Source: Bacillus massiliigorillae (GTDB lineage Bacteria > Bacillota > Bacilli > Bacillales > DSM-1321). Taken from it: 64,000 nt of DNA. Of this stretch, positions 51,322 through 60,723 are shown in pieces (position 1 is the first letter of the stretch; every line of letters begins with the position of its first letter). A program made the translations under genes and the position numbers. Where the stretch lies: positions 1 through 64,000 of the forward strand of contig NZ_HG428741.1 in NCBI RefSeq assembly GCF_000380245.2, in the 5' to 3' direction. A model generated the notes under the pieces. It searched no databases, was not told the DNA's origin, and saw only the letters and a list, made by a program, of their open reading frames with translations.

Positions 51322-51882
51322 AATCGCAATAATAAAAGGTGGTGAATTGACTTGATTCATAAATCCGTAATGCAATACATGTGCTTTCTCTTGTGGAAGA
51401 GATGTTACATATTGCATTAACTCATCACGTTCAATTGCCCCTTCTGGATGTCCATGATAAACAACAAGAACGATGATGCCTTCTATTTCCATAAGCTCTA
51501 ACAATTGTTCAATTGCAGCAATTGTTGAGTGAGCAACTGTTACAACCTCTTTATCTCCACCAGGTAAATAGCCAAGATTGAAGATTGCACCTGTTAGTTT
51601 TCGGTTCTCTGCTTGAGGAAGTTTATTTTTTAATTGGTCATGGCTATCTAGAAATAAAGTAGCTAAATGGGCACTTTGATTTTCTTCTAGCTTTGCTCTT
51701 GTTTTGTTTATCGCTTGTTCTTGAATATCGAAAGCATAGACATGCCCTTCTTCTCCGACAAGCTTTGTTAAATAAAGAGTATCATGTCCGTTACCAGCTG
51801 TAGCATCAATGGTGATATCACCAGGCGATACAGCCTTCTCTAATAAAAGTCTCGCAAATGGAAGGATACGATCAAGCTTCAC
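51310..51882 (-). CDS. ytqB: SAM-dependent methyltransferase YtqB
   Basis: 190 residues, class I methyltransferase (rRNA methylase-like): SAM loop DATAGNGHDTLYL (about 25-37), acidic residue in VYAFDIQEQA, NLGYLPGGDK motif. The target is unknown. Overlaps ytqA by 11 nt and follows it in transcription. Confidence 0.9.
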   Translation of the reverse strand: MKLDRILPFARLLLEKAVSPGDITIDATAGNGHDTLYLTKLVGEEGHVYAFDIQEQAINKTRAKLEENQSAHLATLFLDSHDQLKNKLPQAENRKLTGAIFNLGYLPGGDKEVVTVAHSTIAAIEQLLELMEIEGIIVLVVYHGHPEGAIERDELMQYVTSLPQEKAHVLHYGFMNQVNSPPFIIAIEKR

Positions 51883-52843
51883 TTGTCACGCCTCCAACAC
51901 GATTATAGTATTTGCCTTGCCAGCTATTTCTACGTTTTAACTCCGCATCAATTGCATTTAAAACTTCCCATTTATTAACGCTCCACATTGGTCCAATCAT
52001 TAAATCAATCGGTCCATCACCTGTAATGCGGTGAACAATCATTTCTGGAGGAATAATCTCTAATTGATCGACAACAAGATTAATGTACTCTTCAAATGAA
52101 AGGAATTGTAATAATCCTTTTTCATATTGCTTCACCATTGGTGTTCCTTTTAAGAGGTGTAACAAATGGATTTTGATGCCTTGTACATCTAACTTCGCTA
52201 CTTCTTTGGCTGTTTCCAACATCATTTCTGGTGTCTCAAGAGGAAGACCATTAATGATGTGAGAACAAATGCGAATATTATGCTTACGTAGCTTCTCTAC
52301 ACCCTCTACATAAGTTGGGTAATCATGTGCTCTGTTAATAATACGAGCTGTTTTTTCATGAACTGTTTGTAATCCAAGTTCTACCCATAAATACGTACGT
52401 TCATTTAATTCAGCCAAATACTCGACTACGTCATCTGGTAAACAGTCAGGACGTGTTGCAATTGATAAGCCGACAACACCTTCTTGTTCCAGTGCTGGCT
52501 CGAACTTTTGTTTTAATACTTCAAGAGGAGCATGGGTATTCGTATAAGCTTGGAAATAAGCCATATACTTTCCATCACGCCACTTTTGATGCATTTTATC
52601 TTTAACATCGGCAAATTGCTTCTCGATAGAATCTACACGATTGCCAGCAAAATCGCCTGATCCTGCAGCGCTACAAAATGTACAGCCTCCGTGTGCAACT
52701 GTGCCATCACGGTTCGGGCAGTCGAAACCACCGTCTAATGCTACTTTAAATACTTTATGTCCAAAGGTTTTTCGTAAATGATAATTCCAAGTGTGATATC
52801 GTTTATCATCACTTGCATATGGAAACGGGTTATTCTGATTCAA
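51872..52843 (-). CDS. ytqA: Radical SAM protein YtqA (TIGR01212 family)
   Basis: 323 residues. Cys ligands of the Fe-S cluster are C42, C54 and C57 in FDCPNRDGTVAHGGCTFC, the long-spaced form typical of the TIGR01212 family (related to Elp3). Radical-SAM TIM-barrel segments follow (WVELGLQTVHEKTARIINR, SHIINGLPLET). Substrate not established; paired with a methyltransferase suggests RNA modification, an inference. ATG preceded by AAGGAGG. Confidence 0.92.
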   Translation of the reverse strand: MNQNNPFPYASDDKRYHTWNYHLRKTFGHKVFKVALDGGFDCPNRDGTVAHGGCTFCSAAGSGDFAGNRVDSIEKQFADVKDKMHQKWRDGKYMAYFQAYTNTHAPLEVLKQKFEPALEQEGVVGLSIATRPDCLPDDVVEYLAELNERTYLWVELGLQTVHEKTARIINRAHDYPTYVEGVEKLRKHNIRICSHIINGLPLETPEMMLETAKEVAKLDVQGIKIHLLHLLKGTPMVKQYEKGLLQFLSFEEYINLVVDQLEIIPPEMIVHRITGDGPIDLMIGPMWSVNKWEVLNAIDAELKRRNSWQGKYYNRVGGVTSEA

Positions 52844-53018
52844 ATCAGAAACCTCCTTAATGAAAGAAATTCAGCATAAAGAATATTGTAACATGAAATA
52901 ACGTCTATATTCCATTCAGCTTTATTTTTCAAACAAGCTAATTATTACTAAAATAGTGTGCTTGGATGTTTCACATACTACCAATGTAAGCATGATTTAA
53001 AGTAGGAGGATTAGTAAT

Positions 53019-53282
53019 ATGGCGACTAGAGAATCCGTTGATAATTGTTTACTTCATTGTAATGAAGCTCTAGAAATTGCAAACCAGCAATATTCAGAGG
53101 CAGCGAAGCAAGAGCATTATAATGATGAAGACTATATCCAAAGTCAGCAATTATTACAGCTTGCTGCGAATGAATTACAGCTAATGGCACACAGTTGTAA
53201 TGATCAACAACGTGAGCAATTGAATCGAATGAAGATACAAATCGAACAAATGCAACACGATATGATTACGTTAAGGCATTGA
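53019..53282 (+). CDS. ytzC: DUF2524 protein YtzC
   Basis: 87 residues, helical and acidic, with two Cys in CLLHCNEAL and one in SCNDQQ; matches the YtzC family of unknown function. AGGAGG is well placed. Immediately followed by a terminator. Confidence 0.88.
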   Translation: MATRESVDNCLLHCNEALEIANQQYSEAAKQEHYNDEDYIQSQQLLQLAANELQLMAHSCNDQQREQLNRMKIQIEQMQHDMITLRH

Positions 53283-53284
53283 TG

Positions 53285-53333
53285 TTGAGGCTGTCTCGAA
53301 AGTGAGTATTAATTACTTTTGGGACGCCTTTTA
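53285..53333 (+). terminator. Terminator of ytzC
   Basis: AGGCTGTCTCGAAAGTGA / ACTTTTGGGACGCCT imperfect stem then TTTTATGCTT; closely related to the metK terminator. Confidence 0.82.
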
Positions 53334-53362
53334 TGCTTGATGAGTAAGCACTGATTCTTTTA

Positions 53363-53416
53363 TTTACAGATTCTTAAATGTACCAATATAAAGAGTTAAT
53401 ATGAATTTTTTATACT
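53363..53416 (+). promoter_or_regulatory. Pho box and -10 of the alkaline phosphatase gene
   Basis: Four hexamers at an exact 11-bp period: TTTACA (53363), TTAAAT (53374), AATATA (53385) and TTAATA (53396). The outer two fit the PhoP consensus TT(A/T/C)A(C/T)A. A -10 TATACT (53411-53416) follows with no -35, as expected for a PhoP-activated promoter. Confidence 0.75.
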
Positions 53417-53452
53417 GGAGTTGTATTTCATTAATGAAGGGATGGCGAGTTG

Positions 53453-55087
53453 ATGAAAACGAAGGTCTTTATAGTTGTGTTGGCAGGAATCATGGCTTTT
53501 AGTGGTTTTGTTTTTACAAAAGAAGAACCTGAGAATGTGGAAGCAAAAGCAGTTGTGGTAAAGCCAACAAATGTCATTATGATGATTATGGATGGAACAA
53601 GCATAGATACTCTTACGCTATCGAGATGGTATAAGGGGGAAAGACTTGCTTTAGATGCTTTGGCATCGGGTGCAGTCCGTACATATTCTGCCGAGTCAGC
53701 CATTTCTGACTCGGCACCTGCTGCAACAGCGATGGCGACGGGTTATAAATCGAATGATAAATATGTTGGTGTTTTACCTTCGATTGTAACGTCGCCTAAT
53801 GTTCCTAAAGTGGATGAGCATGACAAGATGAAGCCTATTGCTAATATCTTAGAAGGTGCAAAACGACTAGGAAAAGCAACAGGAATTGTCGCTACATCGG
53901 AAATTCAACATGCGACGCCAGCTGCATTTTCAAGCCATACGATTCATCGAGAGAATTACTCGGATATTGCGGAACAGCAGGTGTACCAAGGGATGGATGT
54001 TATACTAGGCGGAGGTAAAGCGTCACTTCTCCCAGGTGAGCATAACCGAGCGCGTAAAGATGGAGAAAATTTAGTTAAAGTCATCAATGATAAGGGATAT
54101 GACTTTGTTGAGAATAAAGAAGCTTTAATGAGTAGTAAAAGTAATAAGATTTGGGGTGCATTTGCCTACGATTCGTTACCTTATCATATTGATCGTGTAG
54201 AAAAAACGAAAGAGCCTACACTTTCAGACATGACGAAGAAAGCGATCCAAGTTTTATCTCGTGATCGTGATGGTTTCTTTTTAATGGTGGAAGGTAGTAA
54301 AGGCGATTGGGCAGCACATAATAATGATCCTATTGGGATGATTAGTGAAACATTAGCTTTTGAAGCGGCGGTACAGGAAGCTGTAGCATTTGCGAAGAAA
54401 GATGCTCATACGCTTGTTGTTGCTGTAGCTGATCATGGGAATAGTGGGATTAGAATGGGAAATAGAGATACATCGACTTCTTATCCATTTACTCCAGTGG
54501 CTGATTATATTGCACCATTAAGGGAAGCGAAACGTTCCCTTGAAGGTGCCTTACAGGACTTGAATGAAAATCGTTCAAACATAGAGTTTGTAGCAGCTCA
54601 ATATGGTTTAACAAATTTGACTGTCGCAGAGCTAAATTCTTTAAAGAAAGCGACGAATCTAAAGAAACAAATGGTACAAATGTTAGCACAAAGAGCCCAT
54701 TTAGGATTTACGACCAACGGACATACAGGTGAAGATGTCATACTGTATTCTTATGGACCTGGAAGACCTACAGGAACGATTGAAAATATTGATATAGCTC
54801 GCGTACTGTCACAATACATGGGTGTTTCATTAGATGAGTTAAATGAAGAAATGTTTATGGATGCAAATGCACTTTTTCGTGGTCGTGGCTATGTGACTGA
54901 AGTAGATCATTCAAATCCACATAACATCGTATTTAAAGCTACCAAAGAGAACATCAATATTGAAATACCACAAAATAAAAATGTTTTAAGTAAAAATGGA
55001 CAATTACATGTATTAAAGGATGTATCCGTATATAACGGAAAAGGCTTCTATGTTTCGAATGAAGCGTTAGAAGTCGCAGAGAAATAA
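53453..55087 (+). CDS. Alkaline phosphatase
   Basis: 544 residues with an N-terminal export signal (MKTKVFIVVLAGIMAFSGFVF). Metal and nucleophile motifs: MIMDGTS (Asp/Thr ligands) and SAISDSAPAATAMATG with the Ser nucleophile at about residue 87, HATPAAFSSH, EGSKGDWAAHNND, VVAVADHGNSG and NGHTGEDVILY with zinc-binding His. Secreted phosphomonoesterase releasing phosphate; similar to the PhoA/PhoB enzymes of Bacillus. The upstream Pho box predicts phosphate-starvation control. The ATG at 53453 is preferred to a TTG one codon earlier. Confidence 0.93.
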   Translation: MKTKVFIVVLAGIMAFSGFVFTKEEPENVEAKAVVVKPTNVIMMIMDGTSIDTLTLSRWYKGERLALDALASGAVRTYSAESAISDSAPAATAMATGYKSNDKYVGVLPSIVTSPNVPKVDEHDKMKPIANILEGAKRLGKATGIVATSEIQHATPAAFSSHTIHRENYSDIAEQQVYQGMDVILGGGKASLLPGEHNRARKDGENLVKVINDKGYDFVENKEALMSSKSNKIWGAFAYDSLPYHIDRVEKTKEPTLSDMTKKAIQVLSRDRDGFFLMVEGSKGDWAAHNNDPIGMISETLAFEAAVQEAVAFAKKDAHTLVVAVADHGNSGIRMGNRDTSTSYPFTPVADYIAPLREAKRSLEGALQDLNENRSNIEFVAAQYGLTNLTVAELNSLKKATNLKKQMVQMLAQRAHLGFTTNGHTGEDVILYSYGPGRPTGTIENIDIARVLSQYMGVSLDELNEEMFMDANALFRGRGYVTEVDHSNPHNIVFKATKENINIEIPQNKNVLSKNGQLHVLKDVSVYNGKGFYVSNEALEVAEK

Positions 55088-55116
55088 GTGATTTTCTATG
55101 GTCTGTGTGAGAAAGT

Positions 55117-55176
55117 AACCTTTATAATGAATGAAACGAGAATATTTTTCGCTTCATTTATTATGAAGGTTTTTCT
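55117..55176 (+). terminator. Terminator of the alkaline phosphatase gene
   Basis: AACCTTTATAATGAATGAA pairs with TTCATTTATTATGAAGGTT, then TTTTCT. Separates the phosphatase from the two-component genes. Confidence 0.88.
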
Positions 55177-55222
55177 AATTATGTAGACAATTTCGTCACG
55201 AATACATTAAAGGAGATTTCGA

Positions 55223-55909
55223 ATGCAGACAATTATGATTGTAGAAGATGATCAAATGTTGAACACAGGTATTACATTCAACATGCAAATGGATGGGTTT
55301 GAGGTGATTTCTGCTTCAACTATTCAGGGGGCTACTGAACAATTGAACAATACAGAAATACATTTAATTATTTTGGATGTGAACCTTCCAGATGGCAGTG
55401 GTTTTGATTTTTGTAAAAAAGTAAGAGAAAGATATACAATGCCTATTTTATTTCTGACTGCTTGCGACATGGAGCTTGATGTAATAACTGGTTTTCGAAT
55501 TGGAGGGGATGATTATATTACGAAGCCATTTAGTTTAAATATATTGCGCGAAAGAGTGTTTGCTCTTCTTAGAAGAAGCTACAATCATGTAAATAAAGTC
55601 GATGTAATTAGGCAAGACGGTTTTGAAATGAATCTGGATAGTATGACTGTTCAGAAGGATGGAGAAAGTTTGGCATTAACTCCATCTGAGTATAAATTGA
55701 TGAAAACATTGATGGAAAGAAAGGGAGAAGTTATTACGAGGCAAAAACTTTTGGAAGTATTATTTGAGAATGATGAGTTTGTTGAAGAGCATACGTTAAC
55801 GGTTACGATTAATCGACTACGTAATAAAATTGAGGATGAACCATCGAAACCGAATTATGTAAAGACAGTTTATGGAATGGGATATACATGGGCAGGTGAC
55901 TGTCATTGA
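55223..55909 (+). CDS. OmpR-family response regulator
   Basis: 228 residues: receiver domain with acidic pair ED8-D9D10 region, phospho-acceptor Asp52 (LIILDVNLPDG) and Lys in ITKPFS, then an OmpR-type winged helix (SLALTPSEYKLMKTLMER ... EEHTLTVTINRLRNKIE). Good GGAG site. The stop overlaps the kinase start (TTGA). With the kinase and the ABC exporter it forms a sensing-detoxification set. Confidence 0.94.
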   Translation: MQTIMIVEDDQMLNTGITFNMQMDGFEVISASTIQGATEQLNNTEIHLIILDVNLPDGSGFDFCKKVRERYTMPILFLTACDMELDVITGFRIGGDDYITKPFSLNILRERVFALLRRSYNHVNKVDVIRQDGFEMNLDSMTVQKDGESLALTPSEYKLMKTLMERKGEVITRQKLLEVLFENDEFVEEHTLTVTINRLRNKIEDEPSKPNYVKTVYGMGYTWAGDCH

Positions 55910-56976
55910 ATGCCGTTATGAGGCGAGTAAATAGCCATATTTATAGTGTTTTCATTACACTGTTCGTAGTTGTAGCTATTACATTTATAGGGTACATCTA
56001 TATAGAAGTACAATCTCTTCCCAAACATATACAAGGTATTCAGTCCATTTTTATTGCTTGTGTATTCTTTGCTGTGTTGATTGTATTGTTAGCGTTATTA
56101 TTTGTATACTTGCTTCGTAATCAGCTTGTTACTTTTTCGACTCGTTTAATGACTCTATTAGATTGTGTTTTAACAACAAGCACTGTAATTGAATTTCAAA
56201 ATACGGAAGAAACATTATTATCTAAGGTTGAGAATCAATTGCAGCGAATGTCTGAAGTGATGGTTGAAAGAGAGAGAAAATATAAAGATGAGAAAAATCA
56301 TATTAAAACACTGATTTCGGATATATCACATCAAGTGAAGACACCTTTAGCGAATATTACGATGTATAATGATACGCTAAATCAGAGAGAATTGAATGAA
56401 GAGCAGCGAAAACTTTTTTTAAATAATATGAAGTTACAGTTACATAAATTAGATTGGCTAATTCAAAGCTTGATTAAAATGTCTCGCTTAGAAAGTAGTA
56501 TGATTCAGTATAAGAAAAGTGATATCGCCATAAGTGAAACAATTGCTGTTGCATTAAGTGGTGTATATGCTAAGGCAGAGCAAAAAGATATTTCAATAGA
56601 AGTTTCTTGTGATCAAAAAATCACTTTATTTCACGATCCGAAATGGACAAGTGAAGCAATATTTAATGTATTAGATAATGCGGTTAAATATACGAATTTT
56701 GGTGGTAAGATTTCTATAGCAGTTGAGAAGTGGGAGCTATTTACTGTTATTTCAATTAGTGATACTGGGATAGGGATTGCTATCAGTGAAATCAATGAGA
56801 TTTTTAAAAGGTTTTATCGGTCACATTCTGTTTCAGCAATTGAAGGTGTAGGGATTGGTCTGTTTCTTTCAAGAGAGATAATTAGCGGGCAAGGCGGCTA
56901 TATGAAAGTGAAGTCAAAGAAAAATGTAGGCTCTACTTTTTCTATTTTTCTTCCTAACGATTATAGCGAAAAGTAA
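55906..56976 (+). CDS. Sensor histidine kinase with short extracytoplasmic loop
   Basis: 356 residues. Two hydrophobic helices (about 13-33 and 47-70) separated by only some 13 residues, so there is no room for an external ligand domain: an intramembrane-sensing kinase. The phosphorylated His is in SDISHQVKTPLANI (His142). N box IFNVLDNAVKYT, G1 ISDTGIGIA and G2 GVGIGLFLS complete the ATPase domain. TTG start at the AGGTGA site overlapping the regulator stop. Kinases of this form often take their signal from a neighbouring ABC exporter, here 57089-60349. Confidence 0.92.
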   Translation: MNAVMRRVNSHIYSVFITLFVVVAITFIGYIYIEVQSLPKHIQGIQSIFIACVFFAVLIVLLALLFVYLLRNQLVTFSTRLMTLLDCVLTTSTVIEFQNTEETLLSKVENQLQRMSEVMVERERKYKDEKNHIKTLISDISHQVKTPLANITMYNDTLNQRELNEEQRKLFLNNMKLQLHKLDWLIQSLIKMSRLESSMIQYKKSDIAISETIAVALSGVYAKAEQKDISIEVSCDQKITLFHDPKWTSEAIFNVLDNAVKYTNFGGKISIAVEKWELFTVISISDTGIGIAISEINEIFKRFYRSHSVSAIEGVGIGLFLSREIISGQGGYMKVKSKKNVGSTFSIFLPNDYSEK

Positions 56977-56983
56977 ATATAAC

Positions 56984-57022
56984 AAAAAAGAGACATTTCA
57001 ATTATTGAATGTCTCTTTTTTG
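56984..57022 (+). terminator. Terminator between the two-component pair and the ABC exporter
   Basis: AAAAAAGAGACATTTCA / TGAATGTCTCTTTTTT stem with T6. The exporter genes therefore need their own promoter; TTGAAC near 57031 with CTTATA 17 bp later is a candidate. Confidence 0.88.
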
Positions 57023-57088
57023 TGAGGACTTGAACAAGATTCGAATGTTACGCTTATATCAACAAGAAGTGAGAGGGAGTTGGAAGTG

Positions 57089-57754
57089 ATGATGATTTTA
57101 GAAGCGCATGGCTTAAAGAAATATTATGGAAAAGAAAATATAGTGAAAGCGTTAGATTCAGTGGATATTGAAGTGAATAAAGGAGAATTTGTTGCCATCG
57201 TTGGATCATCTGGTTCAGGGAAAAGTACGCTATTACATATGTTAGGTGGATTAGACAATCCGACAGAAGGTAGTGTGTTTGTAAACGGAAAAAATATATC
57301 AGACATGACGGATGAGCAATTAACGATTTATCGTCGTCGCAACGTAGGATTTATTTTTCAACAATTTAATTTAGTTCCGATTTTGAATGTATATGAAAAT
57401 ATTGTTTTACCGATTGAATTGGATGGAAATCGAATCGATGAAGCCTTTGTTCAAGAGATTATTACGAGCTTAGGCTTGAAAGAGAAAATGTTTAATTTGC
57501 CTAATACATTATCAGGTGGACAGCAACAAAGGGTGGCGATTGCAAGAGCATTAGTAACAAAACCATCCATTATTCTAGCGGATGAGCCAACAGGTAATTT
57601 AGATAGTAAGACGGGACAAGAAGTGCTTGGCTTGCTGAAGGTTACGAGTGAGAAGTTCAACCAAACGATTATTATGATTACACATGACGATGTAATTGCG
57701 CAAAGTGCGGATCGTACTATCCGAATTGAAGATGGAAAAATAGTGAAGGGTTAG
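57089..57754 (+). CDS. ABC transporter ATP-binding protein, MacB/LolD type
   Basis: 221 residues. Walker A GSSGSGKST, Q-loop FIFQQFNLVP, signature LSGGQQQRVAIARAL, Walker B IILADEPTGNLDS, switch His ITHDD. The GNLDS and VPILNV sequences are typical of ATPases that pair with FtsX permeases. The ATG at 57089 is 9 nt from GAGGGAG; several start codons are clustered there. 12 nt before the permease gene. Confidence 0.92.
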   Translation: MMILEAHGLKKYYGKENIVKALDSVDIEVNKGEFVAIVGSSGSGKSTLLHMLGGLDNPTEGSVFVNGKNISDMTDEQLTIYRRRNVGFIFQQFNLVPILNVYENIVLPIELDGNRIDEAFVQEIITSLGLKEKMFNLPNTLSGGQQQRVAIARALVTKPSIILADEPTGNLDSKTGQEVLGLLKVTSEKFNQTIIMITHDDVIAQSADRTIRIEDGKIVKG

Positions 57755-57766
57755 GAGGTTTCAATC

Positions 57767-60349
57767 ATGCTACAGAATAATAATAGTAAAATTATAAAAA
57801 GAATTAGCAATAGAAGCCTTCGTGCTAATCCGATGAGAAATGTATTTGTTATTCTATCTATTTTATTAACAACCGTACTTCTCACATCCACTCTAGTGGC
57901 AGGATTTACTTTTTATAAATCAAATAAATTATACGATATTGTTAAATATACAGGTGTTGATGCAGAAGGATTTATTTCTGCTACCAAAGAGCAATACGAG
58001 AAATTAAAGGATCAGAAAGATATTGAAGAGATAGGATTCTCGCAAAATGCAAGTAATGACTCTTTAAAGAATAAAGAGTTTCTCGGGGAAAATGTTTCAT
58101 TACTAGCGATAGATGATCAAAAGTTGTTTGATATGATGGCGATTGTTCCGATGAAAGGGAATTATCCAAAGAGTGATAAGGAAGTATTTGTACCAACGTG
58201 GGTGTTAGATCGATTAGGTGTAGATAAAAAAGTAGGAGAGAAGATTCAGCTTGATATTCCTATTAATAATCAAGTGAAGAAAATCACATTTACAGTAAGT
58301 GGTTTTTATGAGTCTGTGCAATCAGAAGGATCAAATATGGGAAAGGTGATTGTTTCACCAAGCTTTGTGAAAAATTATAACCCAGCTATGTTAAAGCAGA
58401 AAAACAGCGGGACTGCTTTCGTGAAAATGGATTCTATTAATGAGAAATCTTCATTGAAGGAAGTGAAGGCCTCATTAGCACAAATAGCTAAAAAAATTGG
58501 TAGTGATTCGTATGAAGCACATCCATCCTTCGAAAAAGATGGAATTAAAGTTGTTTCAGATCAAACAGGACAAATTATTGCAGTAGTCGCAGGTATTGTA
58601 CTCATTATCTTTAGTGGTTATTTAATTATTTATAATATCTTCTATATTTCCATTGTAAGAGATATAAAATTCTATGGATTAATGAAAACAATTGGTGCGA
58701 CTTCTAAACAAATAAAGAAAATGATTATCAGACAATCGTTACTGTTATCTCTCATTGGTATTCCGTTAGGTTTAATCATCGGGTATTTTACAGGTGCTAA
58801 GCTAAGTGAGATGGCATTCGGTAAGATGATGATTGGTAATATGTTAATCATTGAACGTAGTCCATATATATTTATTATTGCTACTTTATTCTCTTTATTA
58901 ACTGTATTAATTAGCTGTAGAAAACCAGGTAAAATAGCAGGGAAAGTATCACCAATTGAAGCAGTAAAGTATGTTTCAAAGGATGTTACGTATAAGAAGA
59001 AAAATAAAAAAGGTGTAAACGGTGGTAAGCTACACAAAATGGCTTGGTCCAATATTATGAAGAATAAAAAACGTGTGGCATTATCACTGCTATCTATTTC
59101 TTTAAGCTCCACCATCTTTGTATTCTCAATCAATATTTTTACAGGAATTGATCCAGAACTGCATGCAGACCGCCAAATGGCATCGGATATTGAAGTAAAT
59201 AACAAGTATTCAAGCATGACAGATAAGGCTTATAAGCCAATTTCTGCTGATTTATATAATGAATTAAAAAGTCTCGATTTTGTTAAACATATCGAACCTT
59301 ATTATGAACCGATGTCATTCTATAAAGCTGATCCGAGCAAGGGCACATTTGCTGCAGAGTTAGTGAATAAAGGGCTTATTGATAAAGAACTTAAAGGTAA
59401 AGGTACTGCTAATTATTATGGATTTGAAACGACAGAAGAAGGACATTATCTTGTTTCAATGAGAAGTATGAAAGCAAGTCGTATAAAGGAAGAAACATCT
59501 CGAATGCGTCTTGTAGATGGAAAACTTGATGAAGAGCAATTCAAAAAAGGTAATTCGATTATTTATTATGATGATGGAAGTAATAGCGTTATAAAAGCGG
59601 GAGATAAACTTCCATTAGAGATTGTTGTGCGTGACCAGAAAGGGAATGAACAAATAATTAAAAAAGAATTTGAAGTAATGGCTGTTGTTAGTGACAAAGC
59701 TAATGATTCAGAAAACGATTATATGGCAAATAATTTAAGAAAAATCACGATAGAGGAGGAAGCATTCAAGCAAATCTTCCCACAATATGAAAGCTATATT
59801 CAAAAGATTGGTATTGAGTTGAAAGAAGGAACTGATATAGTGGCTGCCGATGAACGTGTGCGCCAAGTACTAGTTGATTATAATAACAGTCAAGTAGATT
59901 TTAGAAGTAAAAATTATTTTATTGAAGGTGTAACTGAAGTAAAAGGTACCTTTACTCTGTTGGGAGTTGTGATTGCTGGTATATTCGGTATTATTGGTGC
60001 ATTGAATGTCATTAATACAGTCCTAACAGGTTTGATTACAAGAAAGTTGGAACTTGCGACACTTGAAGCAATTGGTATGACGAAGAAACAAATACGTAAG
60101 ATGATTATATTTGAAGGCGTATACTATATTCTATTATCCTTAGTATTAGTTCTACCTTTAGGTGCTTTAGCAGCATGGGTTGCTCCTAAGATGCTTCCGA
60201 TTTATGGTGGGTTTAATTGGGTGGGATATGGTATTGCAATAGCAATAGCTGTTACTGTAATAGCCATTTTAATGCTTGTTACCCCGGTTTTAGGATATAA
60301 ATCGATTAGTAAAAACAGTATTATAGATCGAATGAGAGAAGTGGAGTAG
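57767..60349 (+). CDS. Large FtsX-domain ABC permease, 860 residues
   Basis: Two FtsX domains: one N-terminal helix (about 20-45), extracellular domain (50-265), three helices (270-385), then a second helix (about 430-450), a larger extracellular domain (455-715) and three helices (720-845). Eight helices and two outside domains make it a double-FtsX exporter of the MacB-related kind, not the ten-helix BceB type. With the kinase lacking an external domain, it may both sense and remove a cell-envelope-active peptide or other compound. The substrate is unknown. Confidence 0.88.
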   Translation: MLQNNNSKIIKRISNRSLRANPMRNVFVILSILLTTVLLTSTLVAGFTFYKSNKLYDIVKYTGVDAEGFISATKEQYEKLKDQKDIEEIGFSQNASNDSLKNKEFLGENVSLLAIDDQKLFDMMAIVPMKGNYPKSDKEVFVPTWVLDRLGVDKKVGEKIQLDIPINNQVKKITFTVSGFYESVQSEGSNMGKVIVSPSFVKNYNPAMLKQKNSGTAFVKMDSINEKSSLKEVKASLAQIAKKIGSDSYEAHPSFEKDGIKVVSDQTGQIIAVVAGIVLIIFSGYLIIYNIFYISIVRDIKFYGLMKTIGATSKQIKKMIIRQSLLLSLIGIPLGLIIGYFTGAKLSEMAFGKMMIGNMLIIERSPYIFIIATLFSLLTVLISCRKPGKIAGKVSPIEAVKYVSKDVTYKKKNKKGVNGGKLHKMAWSNIMKNKKRVALSLLSISLSSTIFVFSINIFTGIDPELHADRQMASDIEVNNKYSSMTDKAYKPISADLYNELKSLDFVKHIEPYYEPMSFYKADPSKGTFAAELVNKGLIDKELKGKGTANYYGFETTEEGHYLVSMRSMKASRIKEETSRMRLVDGKLDEEQFKKGNSIIYYDDGSNSVIKAGDKLPLEIVVRDQKGNEQIIKKEFEVMAVVSDKANDSENDYMANNLRKITIEEEAFKQIFPQYESYIQKIGIELKEGTDIVAADERVRQVLVDYNNSQVDFRSKNYFIEGVTEVKGTFTLLGVVIAGIFGIIGALNVINTVLTGLITRKLELATLEAIGMTKKQIRKMIIFEGVYYILLSLVLVLPLGALAAWVAPKMLPIYGGFNWVGYGIAIAIAVTVIAILMLVTPVLGYKSISKNSIIDRMREVE

Positions 60350-60369
60350 TTCTATAGCGTGTGTATAAG

Positions 60370-60416
60370 AAAAGGATTGAGAATAGGGAGAAATCTCTAT
60401 ATTCAATCCTTTTTTG
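60370..60416 (+). terminator. Terminator of the ABC exporter genes
   Basis: AAAGGATTGAGAATA / TATATTCAATCCTTT with an inner GAGA/TCTC stem, then T6. Confidence 0.85.
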
Positions 60417-60604
60417 TACTTTAAGAAAGTTAAACTTCTTTAGAGGATTAAAGTGTAAGAAACAAGATCGACTTTAAACATTATTGGCGATAAGTCGTTT
60501 TTTTTACTGTTGAATAGTGTAACAAGAAAGTTATGGGTTCATAAAATAAAAATGAATTATATGTTTAATTAGTAAAAAATATTCTAAATTAAACAAAATA
60601 TATC

Positions 60605-60633
60605 TTGACATAAATATCCAATTTATTTATGAT
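60605..60633 (+). promoter_or_regulatory. Sigma-A promoter of the acyl-CoA dehydrogenase/ABC importer genes
   Basis: TTGACA (60605-60610), 17-bp spacer, TATGAT (60628-60633). Just downstream lies CCAAC/GTTGG with GTTGGAATT (60651-60659), which recalls the GGAATT element bound by the cysteine regulator CymR; this identity is tentative. The rest of 60417-60723 is AT-rich and shows nothing. Confidence 0.7.
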
Positions 60634-60723
60634 TAAAACCAACAAAACAAGTTGGAATTATAAGAATTAACTTTTTTATAAAAATCCTTGAGATAGAGAA
60701 GTTGTATACAGGGGGAATCATAC

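Noticed and set aside
58672..59217. A 181-codon open frame antisense to the FtsX permease gene
   Set aside because: It lies wholly inside a well-supported gene, has no ribosome binding site and its composition is the mirror of the hydrophobic helices.
57089..60349. Assignment of the ABC exporter as BceAB
   Set aside because: The permease is 860 residues with two large outside domains and about eight helices; BceB-type permeases are shorter with ten helices and one large outside domain.
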